Part shown: positions 1-6,106 of the stretch, piece by piece
Position numbering within the stretch: the first letter of the stretch is position 1
Layout of the letters: each line of letters begins with the position of its first letter
Source of the DNA: Desulfobacterales bacterium
GTDB lineage: Bacteria > Desulfobacterota > Desulfobacteria > Desulfobacterales > UBA5852
Direction: 5' to 3'
Length of the DNA stretch: 8,815 nucleotides
Assembly: GCA_030066455.1 (NCBI GenBank)
Contig: JASJBQ010000191.1
Span: 1-8,815 of the forward strand
The notes under the pieces: model-generated
Seen by the model: the letters and a program-made list of their open reading frames with translations, nothing else
Database searches by the model: none
Told to the model about the DNA's origin: nothing
Program-made: the position numbers and the translations under genes

Positions 1-2
1 AC

Positions 3-389
3 GTTCGCGCAATTTCAGAATCGTCGTTGGAAACCGCCCGCCCCTGCTGGATACACAACAGCTTTCGCGCCCTCGTCGTTCATCCGGAATATGCCACCCA
101 TCCAGTCATGCAGCGCATCGTTGGCTGGTACGGCCAACGCCAGACGCACCGGGGCGGCTGGGGCGAAGACATTCCCTTTTACCAGGCGCTCAATGCGATG
201 GCCCATCTGGATCGCGTGGAGGCCGACGAGCAGTGCGAGGTGGCTTTCGCCGCGCTGACGAAGCGCCAGAATATGGATGGCAGTTGGGGAAGACACCAAC
301 GCGAATGGCACACCTTCCTGACGTTACATGCCCTTCGCAACAAGGGCCAATGGACACCGCCCCTGGAAAACAGTCCATTAGTTGATTAA
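3..389 (+). CDS. C-terminal part of a QW-repeat (prenyltransferase/squalene-cyclase-like) protein, 5' truncated
   Basis: The frame is open to the left edge, so the true start lies outside; 128 residues are visible before the TAA. Two segments fit the QW-type repeat of the alpha/alpha-toroid terpene cyclase and prenyltransferase superfamily. One is GWYGQRQTHRGGWG. The other is ALTKRQNMDGSWG (Q-x2-DGSW), followed by an aromatic helix ending LTLHALRNKG. QW repeats stabilise helical barrels in squalene-hopene cyclases and in many uncharacterised bacterial relatives. The catalytic DxDD region of true cyclases would lie upstream and cannot be judged, so cyclase activity is not claimed. The short polar tail after the last repeat looks like a natural C-terminus. 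Its neighbour is convergent, so no operon partner is visible. Family level fairly sure; function unknown. Confidence 0.7.
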   Translation, partial: VRAISESSLETARPCWIHNSFRALVVHPEYATHPVMQRIVGWYGQRQTHRGGWGEDIPFYQALNAMAHLDRVEADEQCEVAFAALTKRQNMDGSWGRHQREWHTFLTLHALRNKGQWTPPLENSPLVD

Positions 390-469
390 AGACCCCATCA
401 CACGTCGCTTTTGTTCAAGAACCGATGCGCTCTGCCGAAATCGGCGAAGATGACCTGTCGGGGGAAAAA

Positions 470-805
470 TCACAGGTAAGGTGGGCGTCCGCCGGAGAAC
501 AGAATTTTCTGGTAGGTCGCTTCGTGGGGGCTTTCAAGACGCCGCACGTAATCGTTCACATAATGCGGCGTTTGATTGTGACGAAGGTAGTTTTTGAAGT
601 CCTGGTCGATTTTGCTCGAAGAGAAATGCCATTCCGCTCCGGCATTTTGAAAAAGCGCATACACACTGCAACCCGTTGTAAACGCCAGGTCGCTCAGACG
701 ATGATCGACCCCATCGGCGTCCATCGGGGCCAATCGCTTTTCAAGTACGATTTTACCCCAGGCGAACACAACCGTCAGCAAGATGAAAATTAAACCCGAA
801 GTCAT
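470..805 (-). CDS. small membrane-anchored hypothetical protein (111 aa)
   Basis: I do not recognise the family. The 111-residue product begins with one hydrophobic helix (about residues 4-21, LIFILLTVVFAWG) followed by basic residues, suggesting a single N-terminal anchor. The rest is soluble and polar, with an amphipathic, Tyr/His/Arg-rich stretch (KNYLRHNQTPHYVNDYVRRL, about 71-90). The ATG at 803-805 is preceded on the minus strand by CGAGGA about five bases upstream, a good ribosome binding site, which supports this strand over the overlapping plus-strand frame. It is convergent with the QW-repeat gene. A perfect minus-strand TTGACA (895-890) lies upstream, but its -10 is weak. Probably a real gene of unknown role. 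Confidence 0.6.
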   Translation of the reverse strand: MTSGLIFILLTVVFAWGKIVLEKRLAPMDADGVDHRLSDLAFTTGCSVYALFQNAGAEWHFSSSKIDQDFKNYLRHNQTPHYVNDYVRRLESPHEATYQKILFSGGRPPYL

Positions 806-828
806 CGTTATCCTCGTTACACCAAAAT

Positions 829-898
829 GTGTTGACCCAATTGAAACCCGTTCATCAAACTATGACAAAATCTTGCCCATTTAATTCGTTGTCAACAC
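829..898. repeat. inverted repeat GTGTTGAC ... GTCAACAC
   Basis: GTGTTGAC (829-836) and its exact reverse complement GTCAACAC (891-898) face each other across 54 bases, just upstream of the minus-strand gene at 470-805. Each arm contains a TTGAC core, so each could be a -35 box, one per strand; alternatively they are paired protein-binding sites. The minus-strand arm gives a perfect TTGACA, but the best -10 at 17 bases is only GATTTT. Function is inferred weakly. Confidence 0.3.
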
Positions 899-1296
899 GG
901 AACATGATTCGAGATGCGCTCTAATTCGACCTCAACTAATCGATATTTCATTGAAAGTATAAAAAGCTCCATTTTTTTAATATTTGGCACTTGGGCCCAG
1001 GCCGACTCACCGATTATGCGCATAGAAGCGGGTTTGGTTGTTTGAATTTAGCGGGGTGCACCCTTGACCCCGTCGCGGCAAAGCCTGACCATGCCGGTGG
1101 TTGTATTGAGGCGCGGCTGGCAGCTGGCCAAACCCACATCCGCAGGTCAGAAGTGAACCCCCAGGCTTGCACCCGATGGGGTGTGCCGCAAACTGAGGGC
1201 GGAAACGATTAAGCGGGGAGAAAGATCGCAGGCTCCTCCCCCGGCGGATGTTGCTCGCAGGCAAACCAAGGCACCCTCCTCCCCGTGGGTCGATCA

Positions 1297-1579
1297 GGGG
1301 GGGGCAATCATGGCAGCGGGAATTCGAATGACACCTTTTATAATGATACCCTTTATGAGGAATCGATCTGGGGCCACCATCCCCCCCCCATAGCGCAGGA
1401 GCGGCAGGGGGTGCCGCCAGGCGGACTTGCCCTGTTGGGAACCCATTTTGGCGTTACCCCCCCGGTAGCGGGCCCGGTTTGAACCCGACCCCCCCTTAGA
1501 AATCCCGGCTCGATCGTCTGAAAAAGCAGGTGCGGGGGCTTAAGGGTCTGTTCGGCAGACCAGGGGGGGTACCCCCCCC
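1297..1579. repeat. cluster of six G or C homopolymer tracts (7-9 bases)
   Basis: Runs are at 1297-1304 (G8), 1381-1389 (C9), 1457-1463 (C7), 1489-1495 (C7), 1563-1569 (G7) and 1572-1579 (C8). The last two, separated by TA, form a perfect 16-base palindrome of G7-TA-C7. A short hairpin GCGGCA-ggggg-TGCCGC lies between them at 1401-1417. Apart from one C8 run at 7605-7612, tracts of this length are absent from the rest of the window. Confidence 0.75.
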
Positions 1580-1681
1580 TTGGTTCAAGCCATCGAAAAC
1601 CCGCAAATTTTGATGGATCGCATTGGGCATCGCCACCGGCTTTAGACCAGCCGGATAGCAAGCGCCCATTTGTACCATATG

Positions 1682-1709
1682 TTGACCGGGGCTTATCATC
1701 AGCTACAAT
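1682..1709 (+). promoter_or_regulatory. sigma-70-type promoter candidate, probably for dapL
   Basis: TTGACC (1682-1687) and TACAAT (1704-1709) are separated by 16 bases; each box matches the consensus at five of six positions. Transcription would start near 1716, giving a leader of about 330 bases before dapL. A weaker alternative, TTGAGC-N16-GGTAAT (1833-1860), would shorten the leader. I saw no lysine riboswitch or other recognisable leader structure. The assignment to dapL rests only on orientation and the absence of an intervening gene. Confidence 0.4.
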
Positions 1710-2035
1710 ATATTGAACGGCGGGATCGGTTCAATTTGTAGAGGCAACGCTTTTTTCGATCAGGCGTTCGGGTACCCATCCAACCCATCGGCGTTCTCGC
1801 CCCGGCTCCCGCCCGGGATCGGACATACTCCCTTGAGCGTGCCATGATCATTGTGGTAATAACACGGTCGGTGTGTCGTCGAAGAGGCGTCAACTACCCT
1901 AATCAATTAGAAATATAAGGATAATTAATTACCACGGCCAAGGGCCCGTCCTGAATGCCGGCGATTGCGCGGCCACCCGCAGCGGGCCTCATCAAGCCTG
2001 TACGATCTTTCACCGTGCCACCGACCCCATCCAGA

Positions 2036-2040
2036 AAGGA
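2036..2040 (+). promoter_or_regulatory. ribosome binding site that decides the dapL start
   Basis: AAGGA (2036-2040, within AGAAAGGA) lies five bases before the ATG at 2046 and only two before the ATG at 2043, favouring 2046. The frame also extends upstream to a TTG at 1965, but that stretch has no Shine-Dalgarno sequence and lies outside the family's normal N-terminus. Confidence 0.6.
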
Positions 2041-2045
2041 CGATG

Positions 2046-3269
2046 ATGATCAGAATAAACGCGAATTACCTCAAACTGCAGTCATCCTATCTTTTTAGCG
2101 AAATCGCCAAACGGGTTGCCCGTCATCAGGAAGCCAACCCGGCGGTGGATGTCATCAAACTCGGTATCGGCGATGTCACCTGCCCCCTTCCGGCCGCTTG
2201 CATTCAGGCTTTCCACGCGGGTATCGATGCCATGGCGGCGGACGCCACCTTCAAAGGGTATGGGCCCGAGCAGGGCTACCCTTTTTTAAGGGAGGCCATC
2301 GCCACCCACGATTTTCAGCACCGTGGGGCCGACATCGACCCGGACGAAATTTTCGTCAGTGACGGCGCCAAATGCGACACCGGCAACATCCAGGAACTGT
2401 TTGCCACGGACATCAAAGTGGCCATACCGGATCCGGTCTACCCGGTTTATCTCGACACCAATGTGATGGCCGGACGCACCGGCGTCTTCAAGGACGGACG
2501 TTATGGCGGCATCGTCTATATGGCCTGCGAGGCCGATAACGGCTATTTACCCGTATTGCCGGATGAACCGGTCGATCTCATCTACCTTTGCTTTCCCAAC
2601 AATCCCACGGGGGCGACGATTTCAACCGAAGGCCTCAAAGCGTGGGTCGATTTTGCCCACGAACAAAAAGCGTTGATTCTTTTTGATGCGGCCTATGAAG
2701 CGTTTATCCGGGATGACGACCTCCCCCATTCGATTTTTGAAATCGAAGGGGCACGCGAGGTGGCCATCGAATTTCGCAGTTTTTCCAAGACAGCCGGTTT
2801 TACGGGCACGCGCTGTGCCTACACGGTGGTCCCCAAAACGTGCCGGGCCTTCGATGTCGAGGGCCATCGCCATGATGTTCATGCCCTCTGGACCCGCCGT
2901 CATACCACCAAGTTCAACGGCGTCTCCTACCCGGTGCAGCGTGCCGCCGCGGCGGTTTATTCTCCTGAAGGCCAGGCCCAGACCCGGGACCTTGTCGATT
3001 ACTACTTGCAGAATGCGGCTACGATTCGCAGTGACCTGTCCAAACTGGGGTATCAGCTCGTCGGGGGGGAAAACGCACCCTATATCTGGATCAACACCGG
3101 TGAAGATGCATGGGCCTTCTTTGATCTTCTGCTCACCAAAGCGGGTGTGGTGACCACGCCCGGCCCCGGGTTCGGTCGTTGCGGCGACGGCCACATTCGG
3201 ATCAGTGCTTTCAACAGCCATGACAATGTGGATCTGGCCATGGAGCGAATTAAAACGGCACTCCAATAG
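2046..3269 (+). CDS. dapL: LL-diaminopimelate aminotransferase (DapL)
   Basis: A cytosolic PLP-dependent class I/II aminotransferase. It converts tetrahydrodipicolinate directly to LL-diaminopimelate with glutamate as amino donor, bypassing the DapD/C/E or Ddh steps of lysine and peptidoglycan synthesis. The 407 residues match the family length of about 410. Visible motifs in order: [11 protein letters not shown] near the N-terminus; GYGPEQG, which is characteristic of Dap[23 protein letters not shown] with PLP-contacting Asn186; FDAAYEAF with Asp214 and Tyr217; [12 protein letters not shown] with the Schiff-base Lys248; and [15 protein letters not shown], carrying the carboxylate-binding Arg. 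All key residues are present. The gene stands alone, with a candidate promoter upstream and an intrinsic terminator directly downstream. The organism therefore probably uses the aminotransferase pathway; other dap genes are not in view. Confidence 0.96.
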   Translation: MIRINANYLKLQSSYLFSEIAKRVARHQEANPAVDVIKLGIGDVTCPLPAACIQAFHAGIDAMAADATFKGYGPEQGYPFLREAIATHDFQHRGADIDPDEIFVSDGAKCDTGNIQELFATDIKVAIPDPVYPVYLDTNVMAGRTGVFKDGRYGGIVYMACEADNGYLPVLPDEPVDLIYLCFPNNPTGATISTEGLKAWVDFAHEQKALILFDAAYEAFIRDDDLPHSIFEIEGAREVAIEFRSFSKTAGFTGTRCAYTVVPKTCRAFDVEGHRHDVHALWTRRHTTKFNGVSYPVQRAAAAVYSPEGQAQTRDLVDYYLQNAATIRSDLSKLGYQLVGGENAPYIWINTGEDAWAFFDLLLTKAGVVTTPGPGFGRCGDGHIRISAFNSHDNVDLAMERIKTALQ

Positions 3270-3306
3270 GGCCTTATACCGCCTTCAGAGGGAAGCCCTT
3301 TTTTGT

Positions 3307-3342
3307 CATCGGATGACATATATTGTCATCCGATGCTTTTTT
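3307..3342 (+). terminator. intrinsic terminator of dapL
   Basis: A perfect 12-bp stem, CATCGGATGACA (3307-3318) paired with TGTCATCCGATG (3324-3335), has a five-base loop and is followed by C and six T residues (3337-3342). It lies 37 bases after the dapL stop codon. There is no T-run on the other strand, so it appears to act on forward transcripts only. Confidence 0.9.
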
Positions 3343-3446
3343 GGGGAGCCCTATCTGTCCTGGTGCGCCATGGTTTATGCCGATTTACAACATGATTTCA
3401 GAGAGATCGATCGATGACCGCTTATGGAACCATTGTTTCGTCTTTC

Positions 3447-3462
3447 TGGCACCTAATTTGCT
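3447..3462 (+). promoter_or_regulatory. sigma-54 (RpoN) promoter, -24/-12 element
   Basis: TGGCAC (3447-3452), five bases, then TTGCT (3458-3462): an exact fit to the TGGCAC-N5-TTGCW consensus, with GG and GC dinucleotides at the invariant 10-base spacing. Expected transcription start is near 3473, about 43 bases before the ATG of the surface-protein gene at 3516. Such promoters require an NtrC-type activator bound upstream. A 10-base palindrome ATCGATCGAT (3406-3415) lies at a possible but unproven activator position. NtrC-type regulators of the PrsR family are known to accompany exosortase/PEP-CTERM systems, which fits the downstream gene. Confidence 0.8.
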
Positions 3463-3515
3463 AAAACTATTGCAGAACTTAACCGCATGCCTGCAAAGAT
3501 AAAGTTGAGAACGCC

Positions 3516-4217
3516 ATGCTGAACAGACTACTACCGCTTGCAACCCTTTTTTGCGGCGCGCTTTTGGCGACACAAGTGGCGGCGGCACCAATTACCGTCC
3601 CCATGTTCGATGACGCCACGACCTACAGTTTCGATGGGACTGGCCGTATCAACCTCAATGCCAGTGTTTTCGACGCGCAGTTGGATACCCGGACCGGCGG
3701 TTTCTGGTTCAATGCCGTGGATACGGCGCCGTTGCAGATGCTCTACGAAGAGGGGGGCCGCATCAACGGCTTGAATATCTGGATCGATCAGGGCCAGATC
3801 AATGTCGGTGCCTGGGCCAACCGGGCCGGCCAGTGGCTGTCTCAACCGACGACGGCAAACCAATGGCACCATGTGGCCTACGTCTTCGACCGGGGTCAGT
3901 TTTCGCTCTATTATGACCGCGCGCTTGTTGGAAGCGTTGCCACCGGATTCAACACGATCCCCAGTCATTCCGGGGACAATGCCCTTGGCGGCGTCAACGG
4001 GTGGACGCTCATCAGCAATACCAGCCAGTTGGGGACCTCCAGTTACTACACGGGTTTGCTTGCCGGGGTTACCTATGACAGCGCCCCCCTGCTGCTGAGC
4101 GACATCGATGCCATGGCGACCCGAACCATTCCCAACCCAGTACCGCCGGCCGCAATTCTGCTCGGAAGCGGTTTGGCCGGTTTGGTTGTCATTCAAAGAC
4201 GGCGGCGGCCCCGATAA
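3516..4217 (+). CDS. exported LamG-like protein with VPLPA/PEP-CTERM-type sorting tail
   Basis: A 233-residue protein predicted to be exported and then processed by an exosortase. Residues 1-24 form a signal peptide (basic start, LLPLATLFCGALLA core, cleavage likely after VAAA). The mature part resembles a laminin-G/concanavalin-A-like beta sandwich; the best marker is NQWHHVAYVFDRGQFSLYYD (about 116-135), matching the W-H-H-V-A-x-V-F-D and L-Y-x-D strands of LamG-type domains. The C-terminus (about 207-233) has NPVPPAAILLGSGLAGL, a hydrophobic helix, then a cluster of Arg residues. This is the tripartite layout of VPLPA-CTERM/PEP-CTERM tails, with Pro-Pro in place of the usual Leu-Pro. The ribosome binding site is weak. 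The gene has its own sigma-54 promoter, suggesting regulated surface or biofilm-matrix expression. No exosortase is in view; the ligand is unknown. Confidence 0.85.
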   Translation: MLNRLLPLATLFCGALLATQVAAAPITVPMFDDATTYSFDGTGRINLNASVFDAQLDTRTGGFWFNAVDTAPLQMLYEEGGRINGLNIWIDQGQINVGAWANRAGQWLSQPTTANQWHHVAYVFDRGQFSLYYDRALVGSVATGFNTIPSHSGDNALGGVNGWTLISNTSQLGTSSYYTGLLAGVTYDSAPLLLSDIDAMATRTIPNPVPPAAILLGSGLAGLVVIQRRRRPR

Positions 4218-4754
4218 CCGTCAAGAAGGGGGCGCGCGCCGTTCGCCCGCCGTTAGCGTTCGCAAATTTGACGCTGCCAACCGGCGTCCTTTCAATTTAA
4301 ACCTGATTTTCACCCTGCCATCCCGCTGACCAAGCTTTGCGCCACCCGCGCTTGCGCCTGACTGACGCTTGTTCCTGTGGCGCCCGGTCCTGTTGCGCCC
4401 ATCGCGGGGTCGAAGCTTAGCCTCACGGACATATCAAAACGACATCCCTTACCGGCCTGTGGGTATCTCACGGTTTTCCCTGGCATCACGATGACGCTCC
4501 CGTTAGAAAGGGCGCCTGATCTAGGGCTGCAATCGCAACGCCAGCCCATCGCCAGTAGGGCGCACCTGCCGTGTAAAGGCCGTCACAGGCGCCTCTGGGG
4601 TGAGAGCGTAGCGTCCCTGGTCATCCATGCGGCTCACGTGGGACCGGTGGCCGGCAGCGGATCTTAGAACACGCGACGCATTAGCGTTCTATAAGTGTCC
4701 GGCTGACCTTAGTATTCAGACCAATCTACTATTTAGCGTCCTTTATTCATTTAT
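4218..4754. other. gene-free region after the surface-protein gene
   Basis: No supportable gene is seen. The frames at 4310-4549 (minus) and 4377-4667 (plus) show no family resemblance and no good ribosome binding site. Features noted are a 10-base palindrome GGCGCGCGCC (4231-4240), a small inverted repeat AGCGT/ACGCT (4255-4275) without a T-run, and the larger nested inverted repeats at 4493-4615. There is no clear terminator for the upstream gene. Confidence 0.5.
4493..4615. repeat. nested inverted-repeat element, possible structured RNA or DNA
   Basis: Three exact complementary pairs nest in order. The outermost is GACGCT (4493-4498) with AGCGTC (4610-4615), or alternatively ACGCTC (4494-4499) with GAGCGT (4604-4609). 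The middle pair is GGCGCCTG (4511-4518) with CAGGCGCC (4586-4593). The inner hairpin is GGGCTG (4524-4529) with CAGCCC (4542-4547). Together they could fold into a branched structure of about 120 bases. No known RNA family is recognised and no T-run follows on either strand. Confidence 0.35.
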
Positions 4755-4782
4755 TTGACTATTGTTCGTGATTATGAACAAT
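4755..4782 (+). promoter_or_regulatory. sigma-70-type promoter candidate for the secretin-like/yhbY pair
   Basis: TTGACT (4755-4760) and AACAAT (4777-4782) are 16 bases apart (five of six and four of six consensus matches). Transcription would start near 4789, leaving a leader of about 85 bases. A second, weaker candidate is TTGACA (4807-4812) with GATCAT (4831-4836) at 18 bases. The spacer and -10 of the first are covered by a palindrome, suggesting repressor control. Confidence 0.4.
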
Positions 4783-4783
4783 A
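4760..4783. promoter_or_regulatory. operator-like inverted repeat over the promoter
   Basis: TATTGTTC (4760-4767) and GAACAATA (4776-4783) are exact reverse complements separated by eight bases. The 24-bp site covers the spacer and -10 box of the candidate promoter at 4755-4782. It has no T-run after it, so it is not a terminator. The position suits a dimeric repressor; the regulator is unknown. Confidence 0.4.
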
Positions 4784-4875
4784 TCCTTCTCACTGCCGCG
4801 TTTCCGTTGACAAAGCCAGGGAGCTGTGCTGATCATGGATTCCACTAAAGACGAGTATACCAGTGAGATATCGAC

Positions 4876-5757
4876 ATGATAATCTTCTCCCACATGACTC
4901 GCCACAGCCGATTTCCGGTCTCGACCGTTCTGGCATTCGCGGTGTTTTGCCTGGCCGGTTTCTTACCGGCGGAGACTCGCGCCGGAGAGAAAGTCGTTCA
5001 GATACGCCTGAAAAACCGCCATGCCGGCGACATTTTACCCATGGCCCAACCCCTGATAAGTTCGCAAGGACACATAACCGCCGACCAGCGGTCTAATTCC
5101 CTGATTGTCATCGACAACCCTGAAGCGATTGCCAGAGTCCGGCGGCTCGTCCAGGAAGTCGACCAGGAAGTGCCGCGGCTTAAAATCCGTGTCCGCTATG
5201 AGAGTACCGATTCGGACCAGGCGGCCGATGCCGGCGCGTCTGCCCGGATCAAAACGGGGGACACCACCATCGAGGCCGGCCGCGAAAAACGCGACGACAC
5301 CGGCATCGAGGCCGATATTCAAGCCGGTCGCCAGCAGGCCCAGCGCCAAAGCGAATACGTTCTGCGTGTGCGCTCGGGCAGCATCGCCTATTTGGAGTCC
5401 GGCTATGACGTGCCCCACCGTGACCGCTGGAGGGATTTGAGTCGACGCTACGGCTATGTTTCTGAGGATGTCGTCTTCCGGAGGGTGACCTCAGGGTATC
5501 ATATCCGGCCTGTGTTGATGGGCGATCAGGTCCGAATTGAAATCGTCCCGCGCATCAGCTATCTCGACAACCGCGGGCGCGACCAGAATATCCAATTCGC
5601 CCAGGCGGCCACAACGCTGTTTGCCCCGCTCGACAGGTGGGTCGATATCGGTAGTGTTCTGGGCGGTCATCGCGAAATCGACCGTCAGATCCTCGCCGAC
5701 AGCCGCCATGCGTCGGACAATCGTTTGAGCATGCATCTTATGGTGACCATCGATTAA
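4876..5757 (+). CDS. exported secretin N-domain (NolW-like) protein, short stand-alone form
   Basis: A 293-residue exported protein. A long signal peptide ends near Ala36 (hydrophobic core VLAFAVFCLAGF, cleavage after ETRA). Residues about 38-108 fit a secretin N1/NolW-type domain: VVQIRLKNRHAGDILPM, then HITADQRSNSLIVIDNP with the typical N-S-L-I-V/I-x-D signature, then helix AIARVRRLVQEVDQEVP. Residues about 110-158 are a charged linker. The C-terminal part (160-263) is beta-rich (VRSGSIAYLESGYDVP, VRIEIVPRISYL) and resembles the start and amphipathic strands of a secretin barrel. Full GspD/PilQ secretins run to 600 residues or more, so this may be a pilot, accessory or minimal relative. 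A second Met at residue 7 (4894) is an alternative start; neither has a strong ribosome binding site. It precedes yhbY by 12 bases. No type II secretion or pilus genes are in view. Confidence 0.8.
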   Translation: MIIFSHMTRHSRFPVSTVLAFAVFCLAGFLPAETRAGEKVVQIRLKNRHAGDILPMAQPLISSQGHITADQRSNSLIVIDNPEAIARVRRLVQEVDQEVPRLKIRVRYESTDSDQAADAGASARIKTGDTTIEAGREKRDDTGIEADIQAGRQQAQRQSEYVLRVRSGSIAYLESGYDVPHRDRWRDLSRRYGYVSEDVVFRRVTSGYHIRPVLMGDQVRIEIVPRISYLDNRGRDQNIQFAQAATTLFAPLDRWVDIGSVLGGHREIDRQILADSRHASDNRLSMHLMVTID

Positions 5758-5761
5758 GGAG
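5756..5761 (+). promoter_or_regulatory. ribosome binding site of yhbY, overlapping the upstream stop codon
   Basis: AAGGAG (5756-5761) overlaps the TAA of the secretin-like gene (5755-5757) and sits eight bases before the GTG at 5770. It fixes the GTG start and suggests translational coupling of the two genes. Confidence 0.8.
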
Positions 5762-5769
5762 CGAACCAC

Positions 5770-6066
5770 GTGACCGGCCGGCAGCGGAAATATCTCAGGG
5801 GCTTGGCCCATACACTCAAACCGGTGATCTATATCGGCAAGGGCGGTGTGTCCGCCGAAATCTTGAAGGCGACCGAATCCGCGCTTGACGATCACGAACT
5901 GATCAAGATCAAGTTCGTCGAAAACAAAGCGCAGAAAAAAAGGCTGGCGAATTTCATCTGCAAGGAAACGTCCTCGGACCTGGCGGGCATGATCGGCCAC
6001 GTGGCCATCGTCTACCGCCCTTCGCGCCAGGCCAACAAACGTAAAATAACGTTGCCTCCCGATTAA
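5770..6066 (+). CDS. yhbY: YhbY, ribosome-assembly RNA-binding protein (CRM domain)
   Basis: A 98-residue protein consisting of a single CRM (CRS1-YhbY) RNA-binding domain, the usual size for the family. YhbY associates with pre-50S ribosomal particles. Visible signature: helix RQRKYLRGLAHTLKPVIYIG, the GKGG loop at residues 23-26, then ALDDHELIKIKFVEN and GHVAIVYRPSR near the end. The start is GTG, fixed by the strong AAGGAG eight bases upstream. The 12-base gap to the secretin-like gene, with the Shine-Dalgarno overlapping that stop codon, implies co-transcription. It converges with the lytic transglycosylase gene, 40 bases from its end; no clear terminator is seen between them. Confidence 0.95.
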   Translation: MTGRQRKYLRGLAHTLKPVIYIGKGGVSAEILKATESALDDHELIKIKFVENKAQKKRLANFICKETSSDLAGMIGHVAIVYRPSRQANKRKITLPPD

Positions 6067-6106
6067 AAGCCGAATCGGCCGGGCGCGCGCTTTGCCAACC
6101 ATGCCT

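Larger units (their letters stand above)
806..1681. other. gene-free region upstream of dapL
   Basis: No frame in this stretch has a recognisable family, a good ribosome binding site or convincing codon use. The open frames present (for example 1007-1264 and 1353-1661 on the minus strand) are low-complexity in translation and rich in Pro, Gly and Arg. The left part (820-990) is AT-rich and promoter-like. From about 1040 it becomes GC-rich with many G and C runs. It may be a decayed gene or an old insertion, but I could not match it to any transposase or other protein. Confidence 0.45.

Noticed and set aside
425..793. 122-residue open frame on the plus strand
   Set aside because: The opposite frame (470-805, minus) has a clean membrane anchor and a good ribosome binding site; the plus frame has neither.
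984..1000. TGGCAC at 985-990 as a third sigma-54 promoter
   Set aside because: The required TTGC is absent five bases downstream (the sequence continues TTGGGCCCAG), so the -12 half is missing.
1470..1496. tRNA-like T-arm, GGGTTCAAACC on the minus strand
   Set aside because: The flanking bases do not form a five-pair T stem, and no acceptor, D or anticodon arm is found around it.
1353..1661. 102-residue open frame on the minus strand across the homopolymer cluster
   Set aside because: It is rich in Gly, Pro and Arg, lacks a ribosome binding site or family resemblance, and its frame depends on homopolymer lengths.
1716..2045. lysine riboswitch upstream of dapL
   Set aside because: No recognisable lysine-riboswitch core, no terminator hairpin with a T-run and no anti-terminator pair are visible in the leader.
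2622..3266. 214-residue open frame on the minus strand
   Set aside because: It lies entirely inside dapL, whose family motifs are unambiguous; it is an antisense shadow of GC-rich codons.
3531..4196. 221-residue open frame on the minus strand
   Set aside because: It is antisense to the surface-protein gene, which has a signal peptide, a LamG-like motif and a sorting tail.
5491..6102. 203-residue open frame on the minus strand
   Set aside because: It spans two well-supported forward genes (secretin-like and yhbY), has no family match and is a shadow.
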